Positions 1 to 7,914 of a DNA stretch of 40,258 nt are shown one piece after another. Each line of letters opens with the position of its first letter. Within the stretch, counting starts at the first letter, position 1. The stretch is from Opitutia bacterium (GTDB lineage: Bacteria; Verrucomicrobiota; Verrucomicrobiia; Opitutales; Seribacteraceae). Where the stretch lies: the NCBI GenBank assembly GCA_002686835.1, contig NYYP01000027.1, forward strand, positions 1 through 40,258, read 5' to 3'. Below the pieces are notes generated by a model. That model saw only the letters and a program-made list of their open reading frames with translations, had not been told where the DNA came from and did not search any database. The position numbers and the translations under genes were made by a program.

Positions 1-545
1 AGTACCGTGACCAATGGAATCAAGTGGCGCCTCATGAAATATTGGAAATCGATCTGGCAACTGGAGAGTATGAGGTTTTAACAGCTGGCAAATTAGAGTG
101 GGATTGGTCTTTATATTCGCTTTCCGCGTATGATGACTTTTCCACGGTCTCTGTCTTTTATCCGGACGGGACGGAGCAACCCCCTCAAGCGATTACCGAT
201 TCCGATGGGGATGGGCTTCCTGATGATGTAGAAATTGCCGCGGGAATGGATCCCAATTCCAGTGACAAGGCGGTCGTCGATGCAGTCTACGATTATTTTT
301 TCAGTTCGGGCAGCGGGCCGGTCAAATCCCTGCAAAAGTCCAATCCTTATACCCATAGTTGGTACTATCAGCCGGGAATGGGTTGGATGTGGACAAGCGG
401 CAATGCCTTTCCCTACATTTTCAAATCTGGATCGGGCGATCAGACTGGGAGCTGGATGTTTTACAGCGAGGAATCATCCGATCCCATCCGGATGTACGAC
501 TTCGAACGAACTCAGTGGATTAGTCTGGGGGAGGTAAGAGATTGA
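1..545 (+). CDS. 3' end of a secreted protein with TSP3-like repeat and Trp-rich C-terminus (partial)
   Basis: The reading frame is open from base 3 and has no stop before the left edge, so this is the C-terminal part (about 180 residues) of a longer protein. In the middle is an Asp-rich calcium-binding type-3 repeat (DSDGDGLPDDVE...DPNSSD), common in exported proteins of this phylum. The last 67 residues are rich in Trp and aromatics (SWYYQ, GWMWT, FPYIF, GSWMFY, QWIS). They align by eye with the end of the giant protein encoded at 16147-23256 (DWFWT, YPYLH, GSWYFV, EWLS). The protein is probably exported and attached to or displayed at the cell surface. Its full role cannot be told from the fragment. 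It converges on aroQ with only 7 bases between stop codons. Confidence 0.75.
   Translation, partial: YRDQWNQVAPHEILEIDLATGEYEVLTAGKLEWDWSLYSLSAYDDFSTVSVFYPDGTEQPPQAITDSDGDGLPDDVEIAAGMDPNSSDKAVVDAVYDYFFSSGSGPVKSLQKSNPYTHSWYYQPGMGWMWTSGNAFPYIFKSGSGDQTGSWMFYSEESSDPIRMYDFERTQWISLGEVRD
342..542 (+). other. Trp-rich C-terminal module, copy 1
   Basis: This is the terminal domain of the partial protein at the left edge, with pattern GWMWT-x5-PY...GSWMFY...YDF-x4-QW. The same order of aromatic landmarks ends the giant repeat protein (16150-16428). Terminal position in two otherwise different exported proteins suggests an anchoring, sorting or display role, which is inference. Confidence 0.6.
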
Positions 546-552
546 ATTAATT

Positions 553-987
553 CTAACTTGCTTCAGCCAAATGCCTCAGGGCAAATTCATATCCCCTTGT
601 TCCCATACCTGCGATCACTCCCTGAACGATTCCAGAGATGAGAGACTTGTGCCTGAAGTCCTCACGGGCATGAATGTTGGACAGGTGTACCTCAATCGTG
701 GTTAATCCGGAGGCAATGACTGCATCTCGCAGGGCCACACTGGTATGAGTGAACCCTCCCGGATTGATAATCAGTCCGGAAAATCCGGCATCCGACCACT
801 CGTGAATTTTATCAATCAATGCACCTTCATGGTTGGATTGATACGCCAGTATTTCACATGCAAGCTGTTTGCCTAGAGTTCCTGTTTCCTCAACGATTTG
901 CTCGAGTGTTTTAGAACCGTAAATCTCTGGTTCTCTTTTGCCTAATCGGTCAAGGTTGGGTCCATTAAGTAGGCCTATTTTTTTCAT
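553..987 (-). CDS. aroQ: type II 3-dehydroquinate dehydratase
   Basis: This encodes 144 residues, the usual length of the family. It dehydrates 3-dehydroquinate to 3-dehydroshikimate in the cytosolic shikimate pathway. All type II signatures are present: N-terminal [10 protein letters not shown], the flexible loop REPEIYG with the catalytic Tyr, the [16 protein letters not shown] segment, the [11 protein letters not shown] segment with the catalytic His, and the C-terminal [12 protein letters not shown]. The ATG start matches the family N-terminus [11 protein letters not shown]. It lies 51 bases downstream of the Nif3-family gene on the same strand and may be co-transcribed with it. Confidence 0.95.
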   Translation of the reverse strand: MKKIGLLNGPNLDRLGKREPEIYGSKTLEQIVEETGTLGKQLACEILAYQSNHEGALIDKIHEWSDAGFSGLIINPGGFTHTSVALRDAVIASGLTTIEVHLSNIHAREDFRHKSLISGIVQGVIAGMGTRGYEFALRHLAEAS

Positions 988-1038
988 AGTGTCTCAGTAA
1001 AATTGAAAAGCATAGAATGAGCAACGGTGGATGTTGGA

Positions 1039-1794
1039 TCACAAAGGACAGTTAGTCTCTATAAATTCATAGGGCAGATCGAATTGCCCGGAAACTTCTT
1101 TGGCCAAGGCATCCACCCCGAATCGTTCAGTTGCGTAATGACCACATGTATACAGATTAAGCTCTAATTCCTGGGCGAGATTGAAGTGGTGTTGCTTGAG
1201 TTCACCCGTAATCAAGGTATCAGCCCCTGATTGAAGGATCTTATCCACCGCACTCTGCCCGGAACCCGTAAGAATGGCAATTTTCTCGGGCTTCCCCATA
1301 CCGTATTCCATCGCCCGAAATCCATCTGGAAATAAATCATTCAATCGCTCTCTCAATTCCTGGCGGTCATAAGAACTGGTGGTCAGTAAACCAATATCAA
1401 CTCCTTGGAAGGGGAGGAAAGTCCCGCATTGTTCAAGACCAAGTTTGTTTGCAAGAATAGAATTATTCCCAATTTCAGGATGACAATCCAGGGGCAGGTG
1501 TGATCCATAAACAGCTAAGTTTCCATCGATACATAGCTTAATCTTTTCATAATTTGATCCGGTAATTGGTATGGGAGGAGTCCAATACAATCCATGATGG
1601 CAAATCAACAGGTCGATCTTTTTTTCCTTGGCAATACGAAAGGGCACGAGACCGGCATCTACACTGGCACCGATTTTGGAAACTTCTCCGTTGTTGTCAA
1701 TTTGCAGACCATTATGAGCTCCATCAAAGTCGGTAATTTCGTCGAGACATAGTCGATGGTCGCAAAAGTTAATTACATCATTTAGGTCGACCAT
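1039..1794 (-). CDS. Nif3-like dinuclear metal-centre protein (YbgI/NIF3 family)
   Basis: This encodes 251 residues of the Nif3/YbgI family, hexameric toroids with a two-metal site. Cellular function is uncertain in bacteria, with proposed roles in cyclohydrolase-like chemistry or metal handling. Family landmarks are the N-terminal DGAHNGLQID, LLICHHGLYW (metal-binding His pair), YGSHLPLDCHPEIGNN, and C-terminal LYTCGHYATERFG with the second metal-ligand group. The frame is open further upstream to 1920, but that would run over the tRNA gene. The ATG at 1792-1794 (MVDLNDVINF) fits the family start, so I chose it. The upstream region is shared with the divergent tRNA promoter. Confidence 0.88.
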   Translation of the reverse strand: MVDLNDVINFCDHRLCLDEITDFDGAHNGLQIDNNGEVSKIGASVDAGLVPFRIAKEKKIDLLICHHGLYWTPPIPITGSNYEKIKLCIDGNLAVYGSHLPLDCHPEIGNNSILANKLGLEQCGTFLPFQGVDIGLLTTSSYDRQELRERLNDLFPDGFRAMEYGMGKPEKIAILTGSGQSAVDKILQSGADTLITGELKQHHFNLAQELELNLYTCGHYATERFGVDALAKEVSGQFDLPYEFIETNCPL

Positions 1795-1844
1795 GAAAAT
1801 CAGATTAAAGGGGGAATTAGACCGAGCGAGAAAAAAGTTTTTCG

Positions 1845-1870
1845 TTGCACTTATTATTAGAATATATACT
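1845..1870 (+). promoter_or_regulatory. putative promoter for initiator tRNA and rpsB-tsf
   Basis: A TATACT -10 element at 1865-1870 sits 13 bases before the mature tRNA 5' end, a good distance for a tRNA promoter. TTGCAC at 1845-1850 is a possible -35, but the 14-base spacing is shorter than the usual 17, so the -35 assignment is weak. Confidence 0.4.
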
Positions 1871-1883
1871 TTGGTCCTTTTGC

Positions 1884-1960
<77 letters not shown>

Positions 1961-2003
1961 AAATCTAACCATCAACCCAAACCCAAAAAAGAAAACTATT
2001 TCT

Positions 2004-2027
2004 CCCGTCCATACGTTCTCGGGCGGG
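2004..2027 (+). promoter_or_regulatory. GC-rich hairpin in the rpsB leader
   Basis: CCCGTCC (2004-2010) pairs with GGGCGGG (2021-2027) through 7 base pairs including one U.G, with a 10-base loop. It ends 18 bases before the rpsB ATG. It could be an S2 autoregulatory structure, a processing site between tRNA and mRNA, or a weak attenuator. There is no U-tract after it. Confidence 0.35.
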
Positions 2028-2045
2028 CTTTGAACCCACAGTATT

Positions 2046-3008
2046 ATGAACGTTTCTGTAAAAGATCTTCTGGACGCTGGCGTCCATTTTGGCCACCAAG
2101 TACGTCGCTGGAATCCCAAGTCCAAACCATTTGTTTATGACAATCGTCATGGTATTTCCATTATCAATTTGGAAAAAACCTATGACTTATTGGAAAAAGC
2201 GGCCCAAGCAATTGAGGAAATTGTCGCATCCGGCAAACAGGTATTGCTTGTCGGCACTAAAAGGCAGGCAATTGAACCAATTCGGGAACTCGCAGCTGCC
2301 ACGAATATGCCATTCTGTGTGAATCGCTGGATGGGCGGCACACTGACCAATTACGCAACGGTTTCAAATAGCATTGCTAAGTACAAGAAGTACTTACGGA
2401 TGGAAGAGGATGGAAGTCTAGATAAAATGCACGGCAAAGAAAGTGCAGCGATCAAGCGACAAATGACTCGTATGAACCGTGATTTTGAAGGGCTCTTAAA
2501 CCTACAGGGTCTTCCAGGTGCTTTGTTTGTTGTGGATTCTTTCAATGAGGAGATTGCTGTAGCGGAGGCAAATCGTCTCAAAATTCCTGTCATTGCTCTG
2601 GTTGACAGTAATTCTGATCCATCTGTGCTTTCCCATCCCATTCCCGGAAATGATGACTCAACCAAATCTATTCGTATTATTGTGGATGTAGTTTTGGATG
2701 CTATCCAAGCGGGGGCATCCAAAAGAGTGCAGGCACCAACAAAGCGAAAAGACATAACCCCTGTAGCTCAGGAACCAGACTTTCTCGCAAATGAGGATGA
2801 GCCAGAAGTCACACTTCCTGAAGGGTATGATGAAATGGATTTTGATGATCGCAAAAAATCCGAAAATGCAACGGAAAGTAAAAGCCCTGAACCTGTTGCC
2901 GATGCTACTTCTGCTCAGGAGGAATCTGGCAAAGAAGATGCCGGTCAGAGTAAAGATACCCCGGATTCTTCCGAAGATGAACCTGTCGCTGAGGAAGCGA
3001 AGAGTTAA
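2046..3008 (+). CDS. rpsB: 30S ribosomal protein S2 with long acidic tail
   Basis: This encodes 320 residues. The first ~235 are a standard S2: VKDLLDAGVHFGHQVRRWNPK, FVYDNRHGISIINLEKT, NRWMGGTLTN, PGALFVVDS, IPVIALVDSNSDP, IPGNDDS. S2 joins the 30S subunit late, near the platform/head, and helps recruit S1. Residues after about 245 form an acidic, Ser/Glu/Asp-rich low-complexity extension (through 3008) that most S2 proteins lack. It starts at ATG 2046, which gives the canonical N-terminus. It is followed after 51 bases by tsf, the conserved rpsB-tsf pair. A leader hairpin at 2004-2027 may take part in feedback control. Confidence 0.97.
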   Translation: MNVSVKDLLDAGVHFGHQVRRWNPKSKPFVYDNRHGISIINLEKTYDLLEKAAQAIEEIVASGKQVLLVGTKRQAIEPIRELAAATNMPFCVNRWMGGTLTNYATVSNSIAKYKKYLRMEEDGSLDKMHGKESAAIKRQMTRMNRDFEGLLNLQGLPGALFVVDSFNEEIAVAEANRLKIPVIALVDSNSDPSVLSHPIPGNDDSTKSIRIIVDVVLDAIQAGASKRVQAPTKRKDITPVAQEPDFLANEDEPEVTLPEGYDEMDFDDRKKSENATESKSPEPVADATSAQEESGKEDAGQSKDTPDSSEDEPVAEEAKS

Positions 3009-3059
3009 AAATTTAAATTCCTTACCGAAAACAGTTAAACCCACTTCAGATTATACAAA

Positions 3060-3887
3060 ATGTCTATTACCAAAGATAGTGTTATGGCCTTGCGCGAGAA
3101 AACCGGTGCAGGTCTGATTGATTGCAAGCGTGCCCTTGGCGAAAGCAACGGAGATATGGATGAGGCAATTTCCATCCTTCGCAAAAAGGGGGTGGCTACG
3201 GCTGCAAAAAAATCTGGTCGTAGTGCTAGTGAGGGAATTATTGCACAAGCCATAGCAACCGATCGTTCGAAGGGGATTTTAGTTGAAGTAAATTGTGAGA
3301 CTGATTTCGTTGCAAAAAACGAAGATTTTGTGGCTTTTTCTTCCGAAATTGCTGGTGAGTTGCTCGGAAATCCCGAATCTGACCTAGAGGAAAAAAGAAC
3401 CGAACAGGTGGCGAAAATTGGGGAAAATATTCAAATTTCACGCTCCGAAATCTTAACCCCTGGGTCTTCCGGTCTGGTTGAATCTTATGTGCACACCGGT
3501 GCTAAAGTTGCGGTTTTACTATCGGTTGGTTCCGATTCCGATATCTCTTCCAACGACCAGGTGGTTACAATGGCTAAGGATATATGCATGCATATTGCTG
3601 CTGCATCTCCCGTGTGTGTTAACAGGAATGAGGTGCCTGCAGAATTGGTTGAAAAGGAGAAAGAAATTGCCTTGGCTCAGGCAGAAGGGAAACCACCCCA
3701 GGCAATCGAAAAAATTGTCACTGGGAAATTAGAAAAATACTATGCCGGGGTCTGTTTGCTTGAACAACCTTTCGTTAAAAACCCAGATCAATCAATTCAA
3801 CAGTATGTTGATCAGGTGGGTAACGAGGTTGGTTCCTCTCTGCAGGTAGAAAAATTTCTCCGCTTTCAGGTGGGAGAAAAAGCTTAG
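3060..3887 (+). CDS. tsf: elongation factor Ts
   Basis: This encodes 275 residues. EF-Ts is the GDP/GTP exchange factor for EF-Tu in translation elongation. It has the N-terminal UBA-like domain with the EF-Tu-contacting sequence ALREKTGAGLIDCKRAL, then SEGIIAQA, and the core signature TDFVAKNEDF. The C-terminal part contains LLEQPFVKNPDQSI, as in full-length EF-Ts. It is downstream of rpsB in the classical order. A strong bidirectional hairpin terminator follows within 15 bases of the stop. Confidence 0.97.
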   Translation: MSITKDSVMALREKTGAGLIDCKRALGESNGDMDEAISILRKKGVATAAKKSGRSASEGIIAQAIATDRSKGILVEVNCETDFVAKNEDFVAFSSEIAGELLGNPESDLEEKRTEQVAKIGENIQISRSEILTPGSSGLVESYVHTGAKVAVLLSVGSDSDISSNDQVVTMAKDICMHIAAASPVCVNRNEVPAELVEKEKEIALAQAEGKPPQAIEKIVTGKLEKYYAGVCLLEQPFVKNPDQSIQQYVDQVGNEVGSSLQVEKFLRFQVGEKA

Positions 3888-3899
3888 TTCAGACTGACT

Positions 3900-3937
3900 C
3901 TATTTGCTCATCCAGATTTTGATGGTTGAGCAAATAG
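3900..3937. terminator. bidirectional terminator between tsf and the exchanger gene
   Basis: CTATTTGCTCA (3900-3910) and TGAGCAAATAG (3927-3937) form a perfect 11-bp stem with a 16-base loop that can pair further (CCA/TGG). It sits exactly between two convergent stop codons (3887 plus, 3940 minus), the expected place for a shared terminator. Flanking T-runs are short. Confidence 0.75.
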
Positions 3938-3939
3938 AA

Positions 3940-4962
3940 TTACGAGTTAAGCACCCATGTGCAAACACTTGCAGTTAGATAAATTAAAAGTAATATCAAG
4001 CCCTCGATTTTTGTTAAGGTTTTCCCTTTCAGCCAATTAAATAGCATCAGGGTGGTAAGGAGCAGAAAAAGATAGTCTATCCACGGATAGGGAGATCCAC
4101 TACGAACGGGGCCCAATATCCCAGCTAAACCACCAATAAGGGCAATATTGAAGAGGTTGGACCCAACAATATTCCCTAACAGCATAGAAGTTTGCTTTTT
4201 CCGAACCAAGCTTATCGATGCGGCTAGTTCTGGCAGACTAGTCCCGATTGCCAATAAGGTAAAACCGATTAACTCTTCGGGCACCCCTGCGAGTTGGGCT
4301 AAGTTTTTCGACCCATAGACGAGGGTATCTGCTCCTATCCACAATGCAACTGTGGAGACCACAAGCATGAAAGCAGAAAAGTAGATATTGGCGGATAAAG
4401 AACCGGGCACTTCACAAATTGCTTGGTCGGAAGAGGATTTTTTTTTGCGAATAGCATGAAGGGGAATGATGATGAGATAAAGGGCAATGAAACTGAGAAA
4501 AAGCATGCCTGCAGAAATTCCGATTTCCTGCATAGGGGATAAAAATAAAAACATGCAAAATCCCAAAGTTATAACTAGTAGACAAATTCGTTGAGTAAAA
4601 GATACCGCATCTTTGGTCGGCACATTGCCAACTAACAGGGCAATCCCAAGAATTAATGCAATGTTAGCGATATTTGATCCAATAATATTTCCATGTATTA
4701 AACCGGGAGAATCACTTCTTATTGCGGAAAGAGAGGTAAAAAGTTCAGGAGTGGAAGTAGCTATGGATACAATGGTTAATCCTACAACCACAGGGGGTAC
4801 ACCAAGCTTAGAGGCCACATTGGTACTGTGGTCACTCAACCAGTCCCCACCTTTGATGAGTAAATAAAACCCAGCTAGGATACTTAAAAATAAACTGAGC
4901 AGATAAAGTCCGAAGGACTGTTCGAACCATGGAGTAATATAACTGTCCAATAAAGCGTACAT
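3940..4962 (-). CDS. Na+/Ca2+ exchanger-type antiporter (CaCA family, YrbG-like)
   Basis: This encodes 340 residues and about ten hydrophobic segments, arranged as two homologous halves around a hydrophilic middle loop (IRKKKSSSDQAIC). Each half has the alpha-repeat signature of the CaCA family. In the first half these are GLTIVSIATSTPELFTSL and GNIIGSNIANIALILG. In the second they are GFTLLAIGTSLPELAAS and GNIVGSNLFNIALIGG. The conserved acidic (PE) residues and GSN motifs that line the ion path are intact. It probably exchanges cytosolic Ca2+ for Na+ or H+ across the inner membrane. The start codon at 4960-4962 gives a short periplasmic N-terminus. It stands alone, divergent from ileS and convergent with tsf. 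Confidence 0.92.
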   Translation of the reverse strand: MYALLDSYITPWFEQSFGLYLLSLFLSILAGFYLLIKGGDWLSDHSTNVASKLGVPPVVVGLTIVSIATSTPELFTSLSAIRSDSPGLIHGNIIGSNIANIALILGIALLVGNVPTKDAVSFTQRICLLVITLGFCMFLFLSPMQEIGISAGMLFLSFIALYLIIIPLHAIRKKKSSSDQAICEVPGSLSANIYFSAFMLVVSTVALWIGADTLVYGSKNLAQLAGVPEELIGFTLLAIGTSLPELAASISLVRKKQTSMLLGNIVGSNLFNIALIGGLAGILGPVRSGSPYPWIDYLFLLLTTLMLFNWLKGKTLTKIEGLILLLIYLTASVCTWVLNS

Positions 4963-4979
4963 CTATAGAAAATTTGGCT

Positions 4980-5041
4980 AAGGGTGGATGTTGGCTTCTG
5001 AAAGGCAAGTAGAATCGGGAGGGGTAGGGGTATCCACCCTT
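4980..5041. repeat. 10-bp perfect inverted repeat upstream of ileS
   Basis: AAGGGTGGAT (4980-4989) and ATCCACCCTT (5032-5041) are exact inverted copies separated by 42 bases, between the divergent exchanger and ileS genes. This may be a long-loop RNA hairpin in an ileS leader or two operator half-sites. TTGACG at 5045-5050 could be a -35 element, but I see no convincing -10 at the right spacing. Confidence 0.45.
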
Positions 5042-5095
5042 GACTTGACGGCTTATTCCTACATCTTTTTTCCCCTTGCGCGCGACAATGTTAAA

Positions 5096-7885
5096 ATGAA
5101 ATCACCTGAAAACCTAAAGGATACCTTAAACCTTCCCAAAACAGACTTTCCTATGCGGGCAAACGCAGTGGAGAGGGAACCTGCTCGTATGAAGCATTGG
5201 GAAGAAAAGGAGGTGTATTCTAGAATGCAGCAAAAGAATTCACAAGGTGAACCATTTGTTCTGCACGATGGCCCGCCTTTTACAAATGGTGATGTTCATG
5301 TGGGTACTGCCTTGAACAAAGTGCTGAAGGATTCGATTTTACGTTTCAAAAATGCCCGAGGATACCGGACCCCCTACATTCCTGGATGGGACTGTCATGG
5401 ACTTCCTATTGAGCACAAAGTGACAAAAAAATTACGGGCGTCCAAGATTGATTTTGATTCCGTTAAGCTTCGAAAAGAATGTGAAGAATTTTCGCAATCC
5501 TACATCGAGACTCAACGGGCACAGTTTAAAAGGTTGGGGGTTGTTGCAGATTGGAATCAAGAATACCGAACCATGAACCCAACCTATGAGGCAGAAATCC
5601 TGCGAACATTTGCCGACTTTGTTGATCAGGGTTTAGTCTACAGGAGTAAAAAACCTGTTTATTGGTCAATCCCATGCCAAACTGCACTGGCAGAGGCAGA
5701 GATTGAATATCAGGATCATACCAGTCCCTCCATTTTTGTGCGTTTTCGAATAAAGGGGGAGCAAAATACCTTCCTGGTCATATGGACAACCACACCCTGG
5801 ACCTTGCCGGCTAATCTCGCCGTTGCGGTGCATCCCCGTGAGAAATATTGCAAGGTACATTCTGGTGACAGCATTTACTGGGTGGCAGAACAGCGGATTG
5901 AAGAATTTGTAAAGGAGTGTGAACTCGAAGATGTTTCCAAAAGCGATACCTGCCTGGGTTCAGACCTTGTTGGTCTATTAACTCATCATCCCTTTATCGA
6001 TAGAGACAGTCCCGTGGTTGCTGCGGAATATGTAACAATGGATACGGGAACCGGTTGTGTGCACATTGCACCGGGGCATGGGCTTGACGACTATCTTACT
6101 GGATTGGAGCATAATTTGGAAATCTATTGCCCCCTAGACGATGGAGGGAAATACATTGATGACGGGCAAATTCCGAATGAGTTGGTGGGGATTTCAGTCC
6201 TGACAAAAACAGATGGTTCCAAGGCAAATCGTGCAGTTATGGAAATTCTTTCCCGCAAAGGAGCCTTATTGAAGCAAAAAAAGGTTCATCATCAATATCC
6301 CCACTGTTGGCGTAGTAAATCACCCGTAATTTTCCGTGCGATGGATCAATGGTTTGTATCTTTGGACAAAGATGATTTAAGGAACCGTTGCCTGGATAGC
6401 TTATCCAATGTATCCTTCACTCCTGAATGGGGAAGAAATCGAATTCATGGATTTCTTGAAGCCCGTCCGGATTGGTGTATTTCCAGACAACGTGCTTGGG
6501 GAGTTCCCATTCCGGTATTTTTCGACGAGGAAGGAAATGCATTGTTGGACTCGAAACTTATCCAATTTTTGGCAGACAAAATTTCTCGGGATGGGTGCAA
6601 TCTGTGGTTTTCGAAATCTGCCGAAGAATTGCTCGATGGCTTTGACCTGCCTGATCCATGGAAGTCCCGCAAACTATCAAAGGGCCAAGATACTTTGGAT
6701 GTATGGATAGATTCTGGTTGCAGTCATCGTGCTGTGCTTAAGGACAATGATGAGGCATCATGGCCGGCAGATTTATATCTGGAAGGAAGTGATCAACACC
6801 GTGGATGGTTTCAAAGTTCTTTATGGACAAGCATGGTCTCTGCGAAAGCACCTCCTTACCGCCGAATTTTGACCCATGGGTTTGTGGTAAATGGGGAGGG
6901 TAAGAAAATTTCCAAAAGTGATGGTAAGCCCCAGACTGCAGATTCTTATGTCACCAAATATGGTGCGGATGTTTTGCGCCTTTGGGTATGTTCGGAAGAT
7001 TTTCGCCGAGATATTCCTTTATCAGATGAAATTTTGGATCAGGCGGTACGTGCTTATCGCACATTACGCAATACGATCCGGTTTCAACTCGGTGCATTGC
7101 ACGATTTTTCAGACGATGAAAATGCAGTCCCTATAGATAATATGTCACCAGTTGATCTTTGGGCACTATCCATGACCAACGACTTGATTAATGAAGTCAC
7201 AAGTTTTTGTGACAAATACGAATTTCATCGTGCTATTCAGTCAATAAACCGTTTTTGCTCTGGTGTACTTTCCTCAACATACCACGATATTATCAAGGAC
7301 CGTTTGTACACCCTTGGTATCAATGATCCCTTGAGAAGATCCACTCAATCCGCCCTCTATGTAATTGTTCAGTCATTAATCAAGTTGGTTGGTCCTTTTA
7401 CCCCATATATTTCAGATGAAGCCTGGTCCTTTTTGGTCAGCGGGGAGGAATTGGGCGAAAACTTTCTTTGTCTGCAAGATTGGCCCGTTGTTCGAGAACT
7501 TGCAGAAAAAAGCCAGACAGTCGAAGATATTCAAACCCTGCTTCATTTGAAAGAGTCGAAAGTGAACGAAGCCTTGGAAAGCCTAAGGGTCAAAAAAGAA
7601 ATTGGGCAGTCTTTGGATGCTGAAGTGGAAATACAAATTTGTGAGAACAGCCCAATACGGGCAATTCTTGACCGTTATAACCAAGATGAATTGTCTGAGC
7701 TTTTCATTGTATCTTCTGTAAGCGTTAGTATTCTCTCTACGAGCAAAGAAGATCAAGTCCTTGCCCGTCATGCTTCTGGGGTCCGGTGTCCCCGTAGTTG
7801 GCGTTGGGTACCTGAACTTGTCAATGTAGAACCATGGGGAGAAGTATCTCCCCGATGTGCTGAAGTGCTTGCCAACCTTCGTTGA
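5096..7885 (+). CDS. ileS: isoleucyl-tRNA synthetase
   Basis: This encodes 929 residues, near the usual ~935 of class I IleRS. It charges tRNA-Ile in the cytosol and edits misactivated valine. The HIGH-type motif is HVGT in GPPFTNGDVHVGTALNK. The CP1 editing domain has WTTTPWTLPANLAV and TGTGCVHIAPGHG. The catalytic DQHRGWFQSSLW segment and the KMSKS loop (GKKISKSDGKP) follow, then an anticodon-binding helical domain. The frame is open from 4988, but the ATG at 5096 (MKSPENLKDTLNLPKTDFPM) is the family start. At the C-terminus the zinc ribbon that is normally CxxC...CxxC reads CPRSW...GEVSPRC, so two of the four Cys are Ser. The next gene begins 30 bases on. Confidence 0.97.
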   Translation: MKSPENLKDTLNLPKTDFPMRANAVEREPARMKHWEEKEVYSRMQQKNSQGEPFVLHDGPPFTNGDVHVGTALNKVLKDSILRFKNARGYRTPYIPGWDCHGLPIEHKVTKKLRASKIDFDSVKLRKECEEFSQSYIETQRAQFKRLGVVADWNQEYRTMNPTYEAEILRTFADFVDQGLVYRSKKPVYWSIPCQTALAEAEIEYQDHTSPSIFVRFRIKGEQNTFLVIWTTTPWTLPANLAVAVHPREKYCKVHSGDSIYWVAEQRIEEFVKECELEDVSKSDTCLGSDLVGLLTHHPFIDRDSPVVAAEYVTMDTGTGCVHIAPGHGLDDYLTGLEHNLEIYCPLDDGGKYIDDGQIPNELVGISVLTKTDGSKANRAVMEILSRKGALLKQKKVHHQYPHCWRSKSPVIFRAMDQWFVSLDKDDLRNRCLDSLSNVSFTPEWGRNRIHGFLEARPDWCISRQRAWGVPIPVFFDEEGNALLDSKLIQFLADKISRDGCNLWFSKSAEELLDGFDLPDPWKSRKLSKGQDTLDVWIDSGCSHRAVLKDNDEASWPADLYLEGSDQHRGWFQSSLWTSMVSAKAPPYRRILTHGFVVNGEGKKISKSDGKPQTADSYVTKYGADVLRLWVCSEDFRRDIPLSDEILDQAVRAYRTLRNTIRFQLGALHDFSDDENAVPIDNMSPVDLWALSMTNDLINEVTSFCDKYEFHRAIQSINRFCSGVLSSTYHDIIKDRLYTLGINDPLRRSTQSALYVIVQSLIKLVGPFTPYISDEAWSFLVSGEELGENFLCLQDWPVVRELAEKSQTVEDIQTLLHLKESKVNEALESLRVKKEIGQSLDAEVEIQICENSPIRAILDRYNQDELSELFIVSSVSVSILSTSKEDQVLARHASGVRCPRSWRWVPELVNVEPWGEVSPRCAEVLANLR

Positions 7886-7914
7886 AGCCATATCCTGCCG
7901 AAAATTCCTTCCTT

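Noticed and set aside
4980-5041. T-box riboswitch before ileS (AGGGTGGAT resembles the T-box AGGGUGG core)
   Set aside because: There is no room for a specifier stem upstream (the exchanger gene starts at 4962 on the other strand), and no terminator/antiterminator pair follows. The rest of the T-box sequence is absent.
4988-5095. 36-codon N-terminal extension of IleRS
   Set aside because: It reads through the inverted repeat and promoter-like DNA. The encoded sequence is unlike IleRS, and MKSPENLKDTLNLP is the natural start.
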